This document shows positions 56,492 to 64,000 of a stretch of 64,000 nucleotides of DNA, in pieces; positions within the stretch are counted from its first letter, which is position 1, and each line of letters starts with the position of its first letter. The DNA comes from Actinacidiphila oryziradicis (GTDB taxonomy: Bacteria; Actinomycetota; Actinomycetes; Streptomycetales; Streptomycetaceae): contig NZ_SUMC01000008.1 in assembly GCF_005047355.1 (NCBI RefSeq), forward strand, positions 124,001 to 188,000. Reading direction: 5' to 3'. The translations under genes and the position numbers were made by a program. The notes under the pieces were generated by a model. That model did no database searches, was not told the origin of the DNA, and saw only the letters and a program-made list of their open reading frames with translations.

Positions 56492-56632
56492 GTGAAGAAG
56501 ATTCTCCTGGTCGCACTGGCCGCCATCGGCGGTCTCCTCGTGTACCGCCAGATCCAGGCGGACCGCGCAGAGCAGGACCTGTGGACGGAGGCGACCGACT
56601 CCGTCCCGGCAAGTTCTGGCGCGAGTGTCTGA
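56492..56632 (+). CDS. DLW-39 family small protein
   Basis: 46 aa: KKILLVALAAIGGLLVYRQI (membrane helix), then QADRAEQDLWTEATDSV, the DLW motif that names the family, and a short tail. Typical length of about 40-46 aa. GTG 56492 with AAGGACGAGG ahead. Conserved near gyrA-tRNA in actinobacteria; function unknown. Followed by a strong terminator. Confidence 0.85.
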   Translation: MKKILLVALAAIGGLLVYRQIQADRAEQDLWTEATDSVPASSGASV

Positions 56633-56665
56633 GTCGCAGCCTTATTGGTCGTATTGACTCTTCGG

Positions 56666-56700
56666 GAAGCCCCGGCCGCTTGGCGGCCGGGGCTTCTTTT
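56666..56700 (+). terminator. Terminator after the DLW-39 gene
   Basis: GAAGCCCCGGCCGC (56666-56679) and GCGGCCGGGGCTTC (56683-56696) around TTG, then TTTTG: a textbook rho-independent terminator. Confidence 0.93.
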
Positions 56701-56778
56701 GTCGGTGGGGCTCGGTACGGTGGCTGTGACGTGGAGCACCTGCCGGGGCGCCGGCGGGGGACGGCGGGGAGGGGCGGC

Positions 56779-58119
56779 ATGATCGGCGGCAGGGCGCTGG
56801 TGGCGGTGGCGGGCGTGTGCGCGGTGCTGGCCGGGGCGGCAGGGCAGGCGTCCGCGGATTCCTCGGTGCCGTACTGGAAGCCGGGGGGTGAGGCGGTGGC
56901 GGGTTCGGCGGTCAGTACCGAGGCGCCGCCTCTCGCGGCGGGCTCGACGTACCGGGACACGATCAACAACGACGTCACCAAGTACTACGCGGTGACCCTG
57001 GACGCGAAGTCGTCGGCGTATCTGTCGGTGTTCGCGCTGCCGCCTCCGGGTACCAAGGTGGAGTTCCCGGACGACATGCGGCTGATCCTTGACGATTCCG
57101 CCGGTAATCGGTGTGACAGTGCCGATGTGCGGTTCGGTACGGACAGCACGGGGCGGCCGGTCGGCAGCTACGTACAGCGCACCATCGAGCCGAACGGGCG
57201 GTGCCAGGAGGCCGGGCAGTACAACCTGCTGGTGAGCCGTGGCGATTCGGCCGGTTCCGACCAGAGGGCGTGGCCGCTGGAGATCCGGTACATGCCCGAG
57301 CCGGGTCTCAAGACGGGGGCGGCTCAGGGACCGGTGGTTGTCAACGACTCGGCGTCGCCCGCGCCGGTCACAGGGACGCCGCAGAAGGCCCAGGGCGGCG
57401 TCAGTCCCGATACGGCGGTCGGAGTGAGTACCGGGGTCTGGGAGGACGCGGTAAGGCCCGGTGAGACCCGCTTCTACAAGGTGCCGGTCAACTGGGGCCA
57501 ACGGGTCTTCCTCGTCGCGGACTTCGCCAATACCGAGACGACGAAATTCGGCGTTGTCGGCCAGGGCGTGCGGGTCGAGGCATACAACCCCGCTCGCGGG
57601 CTGGTGGAGAGCGGATCCGCGACCTATATGGGCGATGCGGCGTCGGTGCGGCTGGGCACGGTACGGGTCTCCTATGCCAACCGGACCTCGGACGACGCTG
57701 CGGTAGCCATGATGCGCTTCGCGGGCTGGTACTACTTCGCGGTGAGCGTGGACCAGGATGTCGCGGGTTTCATCACCGGTTCGGTGCCGGTCCGGCTGGC
57801 CGTGGAGGTCCAGGGAACGGCGATCTTTGGGCCCGGTTACGACGGTGACGCGGCGAAGGCCGGCTTCGGCGTCACCGGTACGACGGGTACGTCCGGCACA
57901 AGGGGCACGGTCGCGGCATCAGGCGGGACAGGCGGCGGTGGCGGCTCGGCGGACGGCACAGTTGGGTCCCAAACCGTTTCCGCCGCTACCGGGGGCCCGG
58001 ACTCCGCACTGCGCGCCGTCGGCTTCACGGCGCTCGGTACGGGGACCGTCCTCGTGCTGTGGCTCGTGGTCTGGGCCATAGCCGCCCGTCGCCGGCAGCC
58101 CACGGACGCGGCCTGGTAG
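56779..58119 (+). CDS. Secreted, membrane-anchored protein of unknown function
   Basis: 446 aa. Signal peptide GGRALVAVAGVCAVLAGAAG ending at ASA; ~370 extracytoplasmic residues made of two similar beta-rich modules (YRDTINNDVTKYYAVTLDAK and WEDAVRPGETRFYKVPVNWG start them); a Thr/Gly/Ser linker; then a C-terminal membrane helix (FTALGTGTVLVLWLVVWAIA) and a basic end. The ligand or partner is unknown. ATG 56779 with GGGAGG upstream. Convergent with the kinase gene. Confidence 0.75.
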   Translation: MIGGRALVAVAGVCAVLAGAAGQASADSSVPYWKPGGEAVAGSAVSTEAPPLAAGSTYRDTINNDVTKYYAVTLDAKSSAYLSVFALPPPGTKVEFPDDMRLILDDSAGNRCDSADVRFGTDSTGRPVGSYVQRTIEPNGRCQEAGQYNLLVSRGDSAGSDQRAWPLEIRYMPEPGLKTGAAQGPVVVNDSASPAPVTGTPQKAQGGVSPDTAVGVSTGVWEDAVRPGETRFYKVPVNWGQRVFLVADFANTETTKFGVVGQGVRVEAYNPARGLVESGSATYMGDAASVRLGTVRVSYANRTSDDAAVAMMRFAGWYYFAVSVDQDVAGFITGSVPVRLAVEVQGTAIFGPGYDGDAAKAGFGVTGTTGTSGTRGTVAASGGTGGGGGSADGTVGSQTVSAATGGPDSALRAVGFTALGTGTVLVLWLVVWAIAARRRQPTDAAW

Positions 58120-58123
58120 GCGT

Positions 58124-59302
58124 TCAGGCCGCGGCCAGGGCCCAGATGCCCACCGCGAAGCACAGAGCGGCGGCGATGAGCACCGGGATCACCACCCTGG
58201 CGGGTGGTCCTGGTCGCCGTACAGCCACCGGAGCGGTTTGAGGGCGGGTGGCCGGCGATGGTGGGGCGGTGGGCTGCTCCGGGAGCGGCAAGGGCTCCGG
58301 CAAGGGCTGGGCGAGCGGCTGTTCGAGCGGCTGGGCGGGGGGCTCAGAGAGGGGGGAGCGGGGTGCGGGAGGGGCGAGGTGGAAGCCGACGGTCCCCTCG
58401 ACCGTGGGCTCCGGTCCGGCCGCCGCCGGACCTGTTGGCCCGAAGCCTTCCGGCAGTGGTCCGATCTGGTCGAAGACCTCGACCGGCTCGTCGTCGGCCG
58501 ATCCCGGTTCCGGCAGCAGTTCCACGGCTGCCGCGAGCGCCTTGCGGGCGCCGGTGGCAGTGCGGAACCGGGCTTCCGGATCCGGCTGGAGCAGGGCGCC
58601 GATGACCTGCCACAGCGGTTCGGGTACCCCCAGCGGGGCGCGCGGCGTGCCGAATGAGTACTGCTTGTATATGGCCTCCGCGTCCGGTTTCTTGCCGCTG
58701 AGCAGATACAGCCCGACCAGACCCGCCGCGTAGAGGTCGGCGGGGAAGTCCGGTTCGGCGCCAAGCATCTGCTCCGGCGCGAAGTAACCGGGCGTGCCGA
58801 CAATGTAGTTGGCGTCGGTCAGCCGGGGCTCGCCCTTGCGCATGGCGATCCCGAAGTCCGACAACCGCAGGTGCGGCTGCCCGGCGCCGGTCGCCTCGAG
58901 CAGGATGTTGGCGGGCTTGATGTCACGGTGCACCACCCCCTCGACGTGCACCGCCGCCAGCCCGGACAGCAGTTGGTCCAGGAGGGCGCAGACATAGCGT
59001 GGCGGCAACGGCCCGTAGTCCCCGATGAGGTGCGACAGCGACCCGCCGCGCACCAGATCCATGGTGAACAGCACCTTGTCGTCGTCCGCCGCCCAGCTCG
59101 CCGGTGCCAGCACATGCGGATGGTCGATCCGCAGTGCCTGCTCGCGTACGAAGCGCAGCAGCGAGTGCGCGTCGCTCTGCCGCAGCACCTTCGCCGCCAC
59201 ATAGCGGCCGCGCCGCCGGTCCCAGGCCCGCCAGACGGCGCCCGCACCGCCCCCTCCGATCGGGTCCACCAGCTCGTACCGGCCTGCGAAGACCTCACCC
59301 AT
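58124..59302 (-). CDS. Membrane Ser/Thr protein kinase
   Basis: 392 aa. Complete Hanks-type kinase: glycine loop IGGGGAGAV (16-21), Lys38, catalytic loop HRDIKPAN (125-132), DFG (149-151) and GTPGYFAPE (169-177). After ~280 comes a Pro/Leu/Glu-rich stretch with QPL repeats and one membrane helix at the very C-terminus (VIPVLIAAALCFAVGIWALA). No extracytoplasmic sensor domain, so it may sense the membrane or a partner. It is 27 bases downstream of the HTH gene on the same strand and they are probably co-transcribed. Confidence 0.9.
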   Translation of the reverse strand: MGEVFAGRYELVDPIGGGGAGAVWRAWDRRRGRYVAAKVLRQSDAHSLLRFVREQALRIDHPHVLAPASWAADDDKVLFTMDLVRGGSLSHLIGDYGPLPPRYVCALLDQLLSGLAAVHVEGVVHRDIKPANILLEATGAGQPHLRLSDFGIAMRKGEPRLTDANYIVGTPGYFAPEQMLGAEPDFPADLYAAGLVGLYLLSGKKPDAEAIYKQYSFGTPRAPLGVPEPLWQVIGALLQPDPEARFRTATGARKALAAAVELLPEPGSADDEPVEVFDQIGPLPEGFGPTGPAAAGPEPTVEGTVGFHLAPPAPRSPLSEPPAQPLEQPLAQPLPEPLPLPEQPTAPPSPATRPQTAPVAVRRPGPPARVVIPVLIAAALCFAVGIWALAAA

Positions 59303-59329
59303 GGTGTGCGTCCGCCCCCTGTCCTGCGG

Positions 59330-59878
59330 TCAGTCCCGATGTGCCTCGAAGTGAGCGACCGCGTCATCGGTGCGCCCGGCGCCGTACACACGGAGGAACT
59401 CTGCCAGTTCCGGATGGTCTGCGGCGAGGGTGTCGGCGGCTTCGGCGATCTCAGCGGCGGAGGCGACCGACCGCAACAGCGACTGGATCTCCCGTACGGT
59501 CCGCCGGGTCGGCGGCACCGGCGCGCCCGACGGCACGCTCTGCGTCGTACTCAGCACCGACGACGCCTCCGACTCGCGGATCTCCGCCATGCGTGCCGCC
59601 GCCTGTGCCGTCGTCCGCTCCCCCTCGGCGACCTGCGCCGCCAGTTCCCGCAGCGCCTGGAGCCGCTGCACCACCGCAGGATTCCCGATCTTCGCCCGCT
59701 GCCCGCTCATCAACTGGGACAGCATCGGCGCCGACAGCCCCAGCACTCCGGCCAGCCGTGCCTGGTTCAGCCCCAGGTCGTCGATCAGCCGCCGGAACAG
59801 ATCTCCCAGCGGCTCCCCGTACCAGCCGCGCTGGAGTTCCTGCACACGAGCGGCGGCGTCCTGTGGCGCGGTGTCCAT
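59330..59878 (-). CDS. HTH (XRE-like) DNA-binding protein
   Basis: 182 aa. A helix-turn-helix lies at residues ~25-70: LFRRLIDDLGLNQARLAGVL, GLSAPMLSQLMSGQRAKIG. A coiled-coil (LQALRELAAQVAEGERTTAQ) and a C-terminal helical part (EIAEAADTLAADHPELAEFL) follow. ATG 59878 with GGGAG 5 bases ahead; a TTG start at 59911 is possible. Pairs with the kinase gene downstream, so it may be its target or regulator; not shown. Confidence 0.82.
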   Translation of the reverse strand: MDTAPQDAAARVQELQRGWYGEPLGDLFRRLIDDLGLNQARLAGVLGLSAPMLSQLMSGQRAKIGNPAVVQRLQALRELAAQVAEGERTTAQAAARMAEIRESEASSVLSTTQSVPSGAPVPPTRRTVREIQSLLRSVASAAEIAEAADTLAADHPELAEFLRVYGAGRTDDAVAHFEAHRD

Positions 59879-59978
59879 CCGGGCTCCCGTTTGCGGCTGT
59901 GAATCTTGCAAATCATCCTAGGGACCGCGATACCGGGTCGGGGATCCCCGCTGCACCGGGTACGCTGTTCTGCGACAC

Positions 59979-60051
59979 GGGGCCTTAGCTCAGTTGGTAG
60001 AGCGCTGCCTTTGCAAGGCAGATGTCAGGAGTTCGAATCTCCTAGGCTCCA
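59979..60051 (+). tRNA. tRNA-Ala (TGC)
   Basis: 73-base cloverleaf with the alanine identity G3-U70 pair (GGGGCCT / AGGCTCC), D arm GCTCAGTTGGTAGAGC, anticodon TGC at 60012-60014 (stem CTGCC/GGCAG), T arm GAGTTCGAATCTC. CCA not encoded. Confidence 0.97.
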
Positions 60052-60062
60052 CCCTGCTCAGT

Positions 60063-60090
60063 GGCCCTGCCGTATTCGAACGGCGGGGCC
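60063..60090 (+). terminator. Terminator after tRNA-Ala
   Basis: GGCCCTGCCG (60063-60072) pairs with CGGCGGGGCC (60081-60090) with one G-U pair around 8 bases. Beyond it, up to 60482, I see no gene or structure that I can support. Confidence 0.65.
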
Positions 60091-60482
60091 GCTTCCATGA
60101 CCAGATTCCGCATGGAGTCCACATCCCCCTGTGATCCGAGGGGCATGCCGAGGGATGAGCGCCCGCTCCCGTCCGGGCCTGTGAGATGTGCCCTCGAACG
60201 GACCCGCACGCTCTCGATGGGGCGATCGAGACATGCGGGAAGAGCTCCCGCCGCGTAAAACGGCGTGGTCCGTCGCGCAGGTGGCGTGGCACGCGAACAG
60301 CTCGGGCAGCTCAAGGGGCGCTCACTGCCCAGTTCCTTCGGCCGCTTCGGGTAGGCCCGCCCGCGTCCGCCATTGGGCGGCCGTACAGTCGTTGGCGGCA
60401 GCCCGGGTGCGGACCTCGGCATGGCGCACACCACGGGCGACTGCGGCGACGATCCAGGCGCGGCGCAACCCGGTGGGGACGG

Positions 60483-60803
60483 GCCGAAGTTCGCGTTTTT
60501 CCGGTACTCGTATCCTCAGGCGTAGCTGGTGCCGTACAGGTAGTAGAGGTTGCCGACCTTCAGTACCGAACCGTCGTGCGCGTCCAGCGAGTTGCGGTCG
60601 ACGTCGAAACGGCTGATCTGATGTCCGACGGCGTCGGCGTTGACGATCGTGGTATCGGCGGTCGCTCGCCCCTGTGCCGCCTGTGCGGGTGGCGGTGCCA
60701 GCCCGTAGGAGGCGAGGAGGGCGATGGCGGAGAGTAATGACGTCGTGACTAAGAGTCGCGGCCATCTCGCCGCTGGATTCCCGATGGAGGAGATGCCGTC
60801 CAC
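60483..60803 (-). pseudogene. Truncated secreted glycoside hydrolase (GH43-like) with in-frame TGA
   Basis: 95 codons from GTG 60803 (GGAG upstream) to TGA 60516. Signal peptide LLVTTSLLSAIALLASYGLA ending AQA, then QISRFDVDRNSLDAHDG and SVLKVGNLYYLYGTSYA, the first blade of a GH43-like beta-propeller (AHDG and YYLYGTSY). In-frame after the TGA the sequence continues GYEYRKNANFG, which fits the family (expected SYACGYEY), so a TGC-to-TGA change looks likely. After 60483 the homology stops, so the rest of the gene is gone. A LacI-type operator lies upstream. Confidence 0.65.
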
Positions 60804-60875
60804 TGGCCGTTGCTCCCTGCTGATGTGAGCGGCTGATCGTGAACGCGGTCGCCATCGGGCACAACCACAAGTAGA

Positions 60876-60887
60876 TGAATCGTTTCA
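60876..60887. promoter_or_regulatory. LacI-family operator-like site
   Basis: TGAATCGTTTCA fits the LacI-family pattern TGAA-N-CG-N-TTCA with the central CG. It lies 73 bases upstream of the truncated hydrolase, consistent with sugar-controlled expression of the former gene. Confidence 0.55.
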
Positions 60888-60966
60888 TTCAGGGTCACGT
60901 GAGGCTTCCCCGCCGTCAAGAAACGCGACGAAAGCCGCGCGCACCGCGTGGCTGGAGGTTTCCCCA

Positions 60967-63801
60967 GTGGTGCGGCTGGAGGAGCTGCGGGGCGCGGTCA
61001 CCGAGGACCGGATCGAGGCCGGGCTGAGGCTTGGCGGGCACCGGGAACTCGTCGGCGAGCTACGGGAACTGGTCGCCATGCACCCGCTGCGAGAACGGCT
61101 CCTCGCCCAGCTGATGCGCGCGCTGTGCGGCAGCGGGCGGCAGTCCGAGGCGCTGGAGGCTTACGAGGAGGCCAGGGGCAGTCCCGCCCAGGAGCTCGGC
61201 GTGGACCCGGGACCTGAGCTCGCCGCCGTGCATCTCGCAGTGCTGCGAGGGGAGGCGGGGTCGGCGGCGATCGTTGTTTCACGTGAAACGGACCCTTCGG
61301 CTGTTTCACGTGAAACAGCGCCTTCCCGTGGTTCACGTGAAACAGCGGTCGCGCCGCAGGGACTGCCCGCCCAGCTCTCCAGTTTCGTCGGGCGCGCCGA
61401 AGAGCTGGCCCGGATCGGGGGACTACTGGGCGGCGGAGCCCGCCTGGTCACGCTCGTCGGGCCCGGTGGCGCGGGCAAGACCCGGCTGGCGGTCGAGGCG
61501 GCGGGACGGTACGAGGGAGAGGTCTGCTTCGTCGACCTCTCCGCCGTCGATGATGGCGGAGAGGTGCCGCAGGCGCTGCTCGGCGCGCTCGGGATACGTG
61601 AGGCCCGGCTGATACCCCCTTCCGGGCCGGGCCGGACTCCGGACCCGGTGGCCCGTCTCTGTGCGGCGCTGGCCGACCGACCTCTGCTGCTCGTGCTCGA
61701 CAACTGTGAGCACGTGATCGTGGAGACTGCGGCGCTCGTGGCGTGTCTGGGACGCAGCTGTACCCAGGTCAAAATTCTCGCGACCAGCCGCGAGGCGCTC
61801 CGTATCAGCGGCGAGATGCTCTGCCTCGTCCAACCGCTACCTCTGCCCCCGTCGGGCACCCCAGCCGAGCTGACTGCCGGCTTTCCGGTCTTGCGGCTGT
61901 TCGCCGAGCGTGCCGCCGCCGTACGGTCCGACTTCGACCTCGGTGCCGACCTGGAAGCCGTCCTGGAGATCTGCCAGGCCCTCGACGGGCTTCCCCTCGC
62001 CATCGAACTGGCCGCCGCCCGGCTGCGCTCCCTGTCCGCCGCCGAGATCGCCGGGCGGCTCGGCGCCGACCAGCGCTTCCGTCTCCTGTCCAGGGGCAGC
62101 CGCACCGCCCAGCCCCGCCAGCAGACGCTGCGCGGCGTCGTCGACTGGAACTGGGATCTGCTGCCGGCCCCCGAACAGGCCGTGTTGCGCCGTGCCTCGG
62201 TGTTCGCCGGCGGCTGGACCCTCGATGCGGTGGAGGCTGTGTGCGCGGACGGCGCGCGGGCTACCGGGGCCGCCGGGATCCATGCCGACGACGTACTCGA
62301 GCTCACCGAGTCGCTCGTTGACAAGTCACTGGTCGTCGCCCGCCCGGCAGATGGCGGCGGCACTCGCTACCGCCTCCTGGAGACCATTCGGGCCTACGCG
62401 GCCGAGCGGCTCGGCGAGTCCGGTGAGACGGCACGGCTGCGTCGGGCACATGCCGCGTACTTCCTCGGCCTGGCCGTCACCGCGGAGCCACATCTGCGTC
62501 GGGTCGGGCAACTGCAGTGGCTGCGCAGGTTGGCTGCCGACCACGACAACCTCCACACCGCGCTGCGCCGAAGCGCCGCCGACGCGGACAGTGCCACCGG
62601 ACTACGCCTGACTGCCGCCCTTTCCACCTACTGGATGCTGCGCGGTCTGCGGTACGAAGGCGCCCAGTCCGCCCTCCAGCTACTGGAGCATATCGGCCCG
62701 GCCGCGCCCGATGGTCTGGGTGAGGAGTACGTGCTGACCGTTGTGGCCGCGGCGTCGGCCACCCCTGACCGGGAGGAGCTCACTGCCCACCTGGCGGCTG
62801 CCAGAGCGGCCTTCGACGAGTTGTTTGCGGCTCCGCGCCGCTACCCCGCCCTCGTCGTGCTCTGGGCACCCTTCGCGGGAGTCCCTGACAGGGAGACGTA
62901 TGAGCGGTACCGGGCGGGCTTCGAGCTGGTGGACAACGGCCCCTGGTACCTGGCGCTGATGCATGTCGGCGAAGGCTTCCAGAGATGGTGGGTCGACGCT
63001 CAGGCGGAAGAGTCGGAACGGGAGTTCACCGAGGCGCTGACCGTGTTCCGGGGCCTCGGCGACCGCTGGGGGATGGCGATGGCGCTCACCCAGCTGGCCT
63101 GGCTCGCCGATTTCCGGAGCGACATCCCGCGCGCCATCGACGAGGCGCTGGCACTCGACGCGGCTCTGGACGCCACCGAGAGCATCGCGGAACTGTTGTG
63201 CCAGCGCGGCGAGTGCCACACCCGGGCCGGAGACCATGAGGCCGCCCACGCCGACCTCCAACAGGCCACCGAACTGGCCCGCAGAGCCGGCGCCCCCGAA
63301 TACCTGGCCCGCGCCCATATGGCCCTGGGCGAGTCCGCCCGGCTGCGCGGCGATCTGACCGAGGCGCGGCGGCTGTGCGAGCTGGCGCTGGAGGAGTCCT
63401 CGGCGGGGTGGTTCTCCGGCCGCGGTACCCGTTCGTCCGTCCTGCTGGCCCTGGGCCGGATCTGCGCGGCGGAGGGCCGCCCCGGGCAGTCCCGCGCCTA
63501 CTACCGTCAGGCGTTCCGCCCCGAGCACGACGCCCGCAACCTCCCGTTCGCCGCCGCCACGGCCGAGGCCTTCGCCGGGCTCGCGCTGATCGAGGGCGAC
63601 CCAGTCGGCGCCGCCGAGCTGCTCGGCACGGTACGAGTGCTGCGCGGCATGGACGTCCTGCCGGGCCCCGACGGGGCACGGGTCACGGTCGCAGCCCGCG
63701 CCGCTCTCGGCGACCAGCCGTACAAAGCCGCTTATGCCCGGGGCGCCGCACTCGGCCTGGAGCAGGCGCTCCAGGCCCTGGCCGGGGCCGGCACCGGGTA
63801 G
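60967..63801 (+). CDS. AfsR/SARP-type regulator lacking its N-terminal DNA-binding domain
   Basis: 944 aa. It starts within the BTAD (VRLEELRGAVTEDRIEAGLR to SPAQELGVDPGPELAAVH, ~1-88), so the winged-helix domain of ~100 residues that should precede it is missing. A linker with three VSRET/GSRET peptides follows (parS sites), then an NB-ARC ATPase (LVTLVGPGGAGKTRLAVEAA, LLVLDNCEHVIVETAAL, ILATSREALRISGE) and TPR-like helices to the end. BTAD-like codons continue in frame upstream of the GTG to about 60940. GGAGG stands 8 bases ahead of GTG 60967, so a shortened protein could still be made. Possibly a pseudogene. Confidence 0.75.
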   Translation: MVRLEELRGAVTEDRIEAGLRLGGHRELVGELRELVAMHPLRERLLAQLMRALCGSGRQSEALEAYEEARGSPAQELGVDPGPELAAVHLAVLRGEAGSAAIVVSRETDPSAVSRETAPSRGSRETAVAPQGLPAQLSSFVGRAEELARIGGLLGGGARLVTLVGPGGAGKTRLAVEAAGRYEGEVCFVDLSAVDDGGEVPQALLGALGIREARLIPPSGPGRTPDPVARLCAALADRPLLLVLDNCEHVIVETAALVACLGRSCTQVKILATSREALRISGEMLCLVQPLPLPPSGTPAELTAGFPVLRLFAERAAAVRSDFDLGADLEAVLEICQALDGLPLAIELAAARLRSLSAAEIAGRLGADQRFRLLSRGSRTAQPRQQTLRGVVDWNWDLLPAPEQAVLRRASVFAGGWTLDAVEAVCADGARATGAAGIHADDVLELTESLVDKSLVVARPADGGGTRYRLLETIRAYAAERLGESGETARLRRAHAAYFLGLAVTAEPHLRRVGQLQWLRRLAADHDNLHTALRRSAADADSATGLRLTAALSTYWMLRGLRYEGAQSALQLLEHIGPAAPDGLGEEYVLTVVAAASATPDREELTAHLAAARAAFDELFAAPRRYPALVVLWAPFAGVPDRETYERYRAGFELVDNGPWYLALMHVGEGFQRWWVDAQAEESEREFTEALTVFRGLGDRWGMAMALTQLAWLADFRSDIPRAIDEALALDAALDATESIAELLCQRGECHTRAGDHEAAHADLQQATELARRAGAPEYLARAHMALGESARLRGDLTEARRLCELALEESSAGWFSGRGTRSSVLLALGRICAAEGRPGQSRAYYRQAFRPEHDARNLPFAAATAEAFAGLALIEGDPVGAAELLGTVRVLRGMDVLPGPDGARVTVAARAALGDQPYKAAYARGAALGLEQALQALAGAGTG
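61276..61289. promoter_or_regulatory. parS site in the AfsR-like gene (first)
   Basis: GTTTCACGTGAAAC, exact; read in frame as Val-Ser-Arg-Glu-Thr. About 15 kb right of oriC. Confidence 0.95.
61303..61316. promoter_or_regulatory. parS site in the AfsR-like gene (second)
   Basis: GTTTCACGTGAAAC, exact, 27 bases after the first and in the same frame (VSRET). Confidence 0.95.
61330..61343. promoter_or_regulatory. parS-like site, one mismatch (third)
   Basis: GGTTCACGTGAAAC, one base from consensus, again 27 bases on and in the same frame (Gly-Ser-Arg-Glu-Thr). ParB often tolerates one mismatch. Confidence 0.7.
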
Positions 63802-63822
63802 ACAACCGTCACCGCCCCGTCA

Positions 63823-64000
63823 GGGGCGTCGGATCCCTCGCGAGCGCCCTCTACCGAGGCGGCCTCGCGCTGCCCGCCGGGTTGTCTGCCGAGGCGGTGC
63901 ACGCCGCCCGCCAATCAGTCGGCGGAGCCGTTGCCACCGGAGCGGCGCTTCCGGGCGCCACGGGCACGGATGTCATCGCCGCCGCGGGGCGGGCGTTCGT
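63823..64000 (+). pseudogene. C-terminal fragment of an MFS (DHA2-like) exporter
   Basis: In the frame one base off the AfsR-like gene, GVGSLASALYRGGLALPAG continues as LSAEAVHAARQSVGGAVATG, typical of the last extracytoplasmic loop of EmrB/QacA-type drug exporters. No start codon or N-terminal half precedes it; the AfsR-like stop is at 63801. The fragment runs off the window, so its end is not visible. Confidence 0.6.

Noticed and set aside
60042..60434. 130-aa leftward frame after tRNA-Ala
   Set aside because: In phase with the broken hydrolase but without any hydrolase-like pattern; Pro/Arg-rich and with no ribosome site.

Overview
The window is a high-GC actinobacterial chromosome segment that reads as the replication-origin region of a Streptomyces (or very close relative). 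It holds rpmH, dnaA, a long cluster of DnaA boxes, dnaN, gnd, recF, a DciA-like gene, gyrB and gyrA on one side. The other side holds rnpA, yidD, yidC, jag, rsmG, parA, parB, trxA, trxB, sigM, murJ, cca, ino1 and the rpsF-ssb-rpsR-rplI-dnaB set. Frequent GTG starts, 4-base overlaps between genes (GTGA/ATGA), proline-rich extensions on many proteins and eight exact parS sites (GTTTCACGTGAAAC) fit this assignment.

Layout. Positions 1-7,100 are an accessory arm: a trans-sulfuration enzyme, a LysR regulator, a Nudix hydrolase, a flavohemoglobin-like protein, a HAD phosphatase, the tail of a dead glycosyltransferase gene and a WD40-type protein. From 7,180 to 13,500 are replicative helicase dnaB, interrupted by a full-length intein, a MATE exporter, and the S6-SSB-S18-L9 operon. 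From 13,700 to 27,400 is envelope and metabolism: the femX aminoacyltransferase with an alanine-racemase-like partner, a BRO-type regulator pair, a GT87 mannosyltransferase-like protein, a class A penicillin-binding protein, a PadR regulator with a clear operator, inositol phosphate synthase, an MFS exporter, two parS sites and cca. From 27,500 to 37,100 are a large membrane-anchored protein, MurJ flippase, a pseudokinase, sigma factor SigM with its anti-sigma factor, and the thioredoxin system with a SigR-type promoter. From 37,100 to 43,800 are parAB and the rnpA-yidC cluster, read leftward. From 44,000 to 46,700 are dnaA and oriC. From 46,700 to 56,200 are dnaN, gnd, recF, the dciA-like gene and gyrBA, read rightward. 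From 56,200 on come two tRNAs, a DLW-39 family peptide, a secreted protein, a Ser/Thr kinase with an HTH neighbour, and then decayed DNA: a truncated glycoside hydrolase, an N-terminally truncated AfsR/BTAD regulator carrying three parS-type sites, and a C-terminal fragment of a drug exporter that runs off the window.

How the parts work together. DnaA acts at oriC (45,990-46,570), and a second cluster of DnaA boxes lies in front of dnaB, which could couple helicase supply to initiator level. ParA and ParB act on the parS sites, some of which are built into coding sequence (always read as Val-Ser-Arg-Glu-Thr) and some into terminator-like palindromes. YidC, YidD, RnpA and Jag serve membrane insertion and RNA processing. 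MurJ, FemX, the PBP, the GT87 protein and the MurJ-linked pseudokinase point to cell-wall assembly. All functional calls are made by reading translated motifs; no database search was possible.
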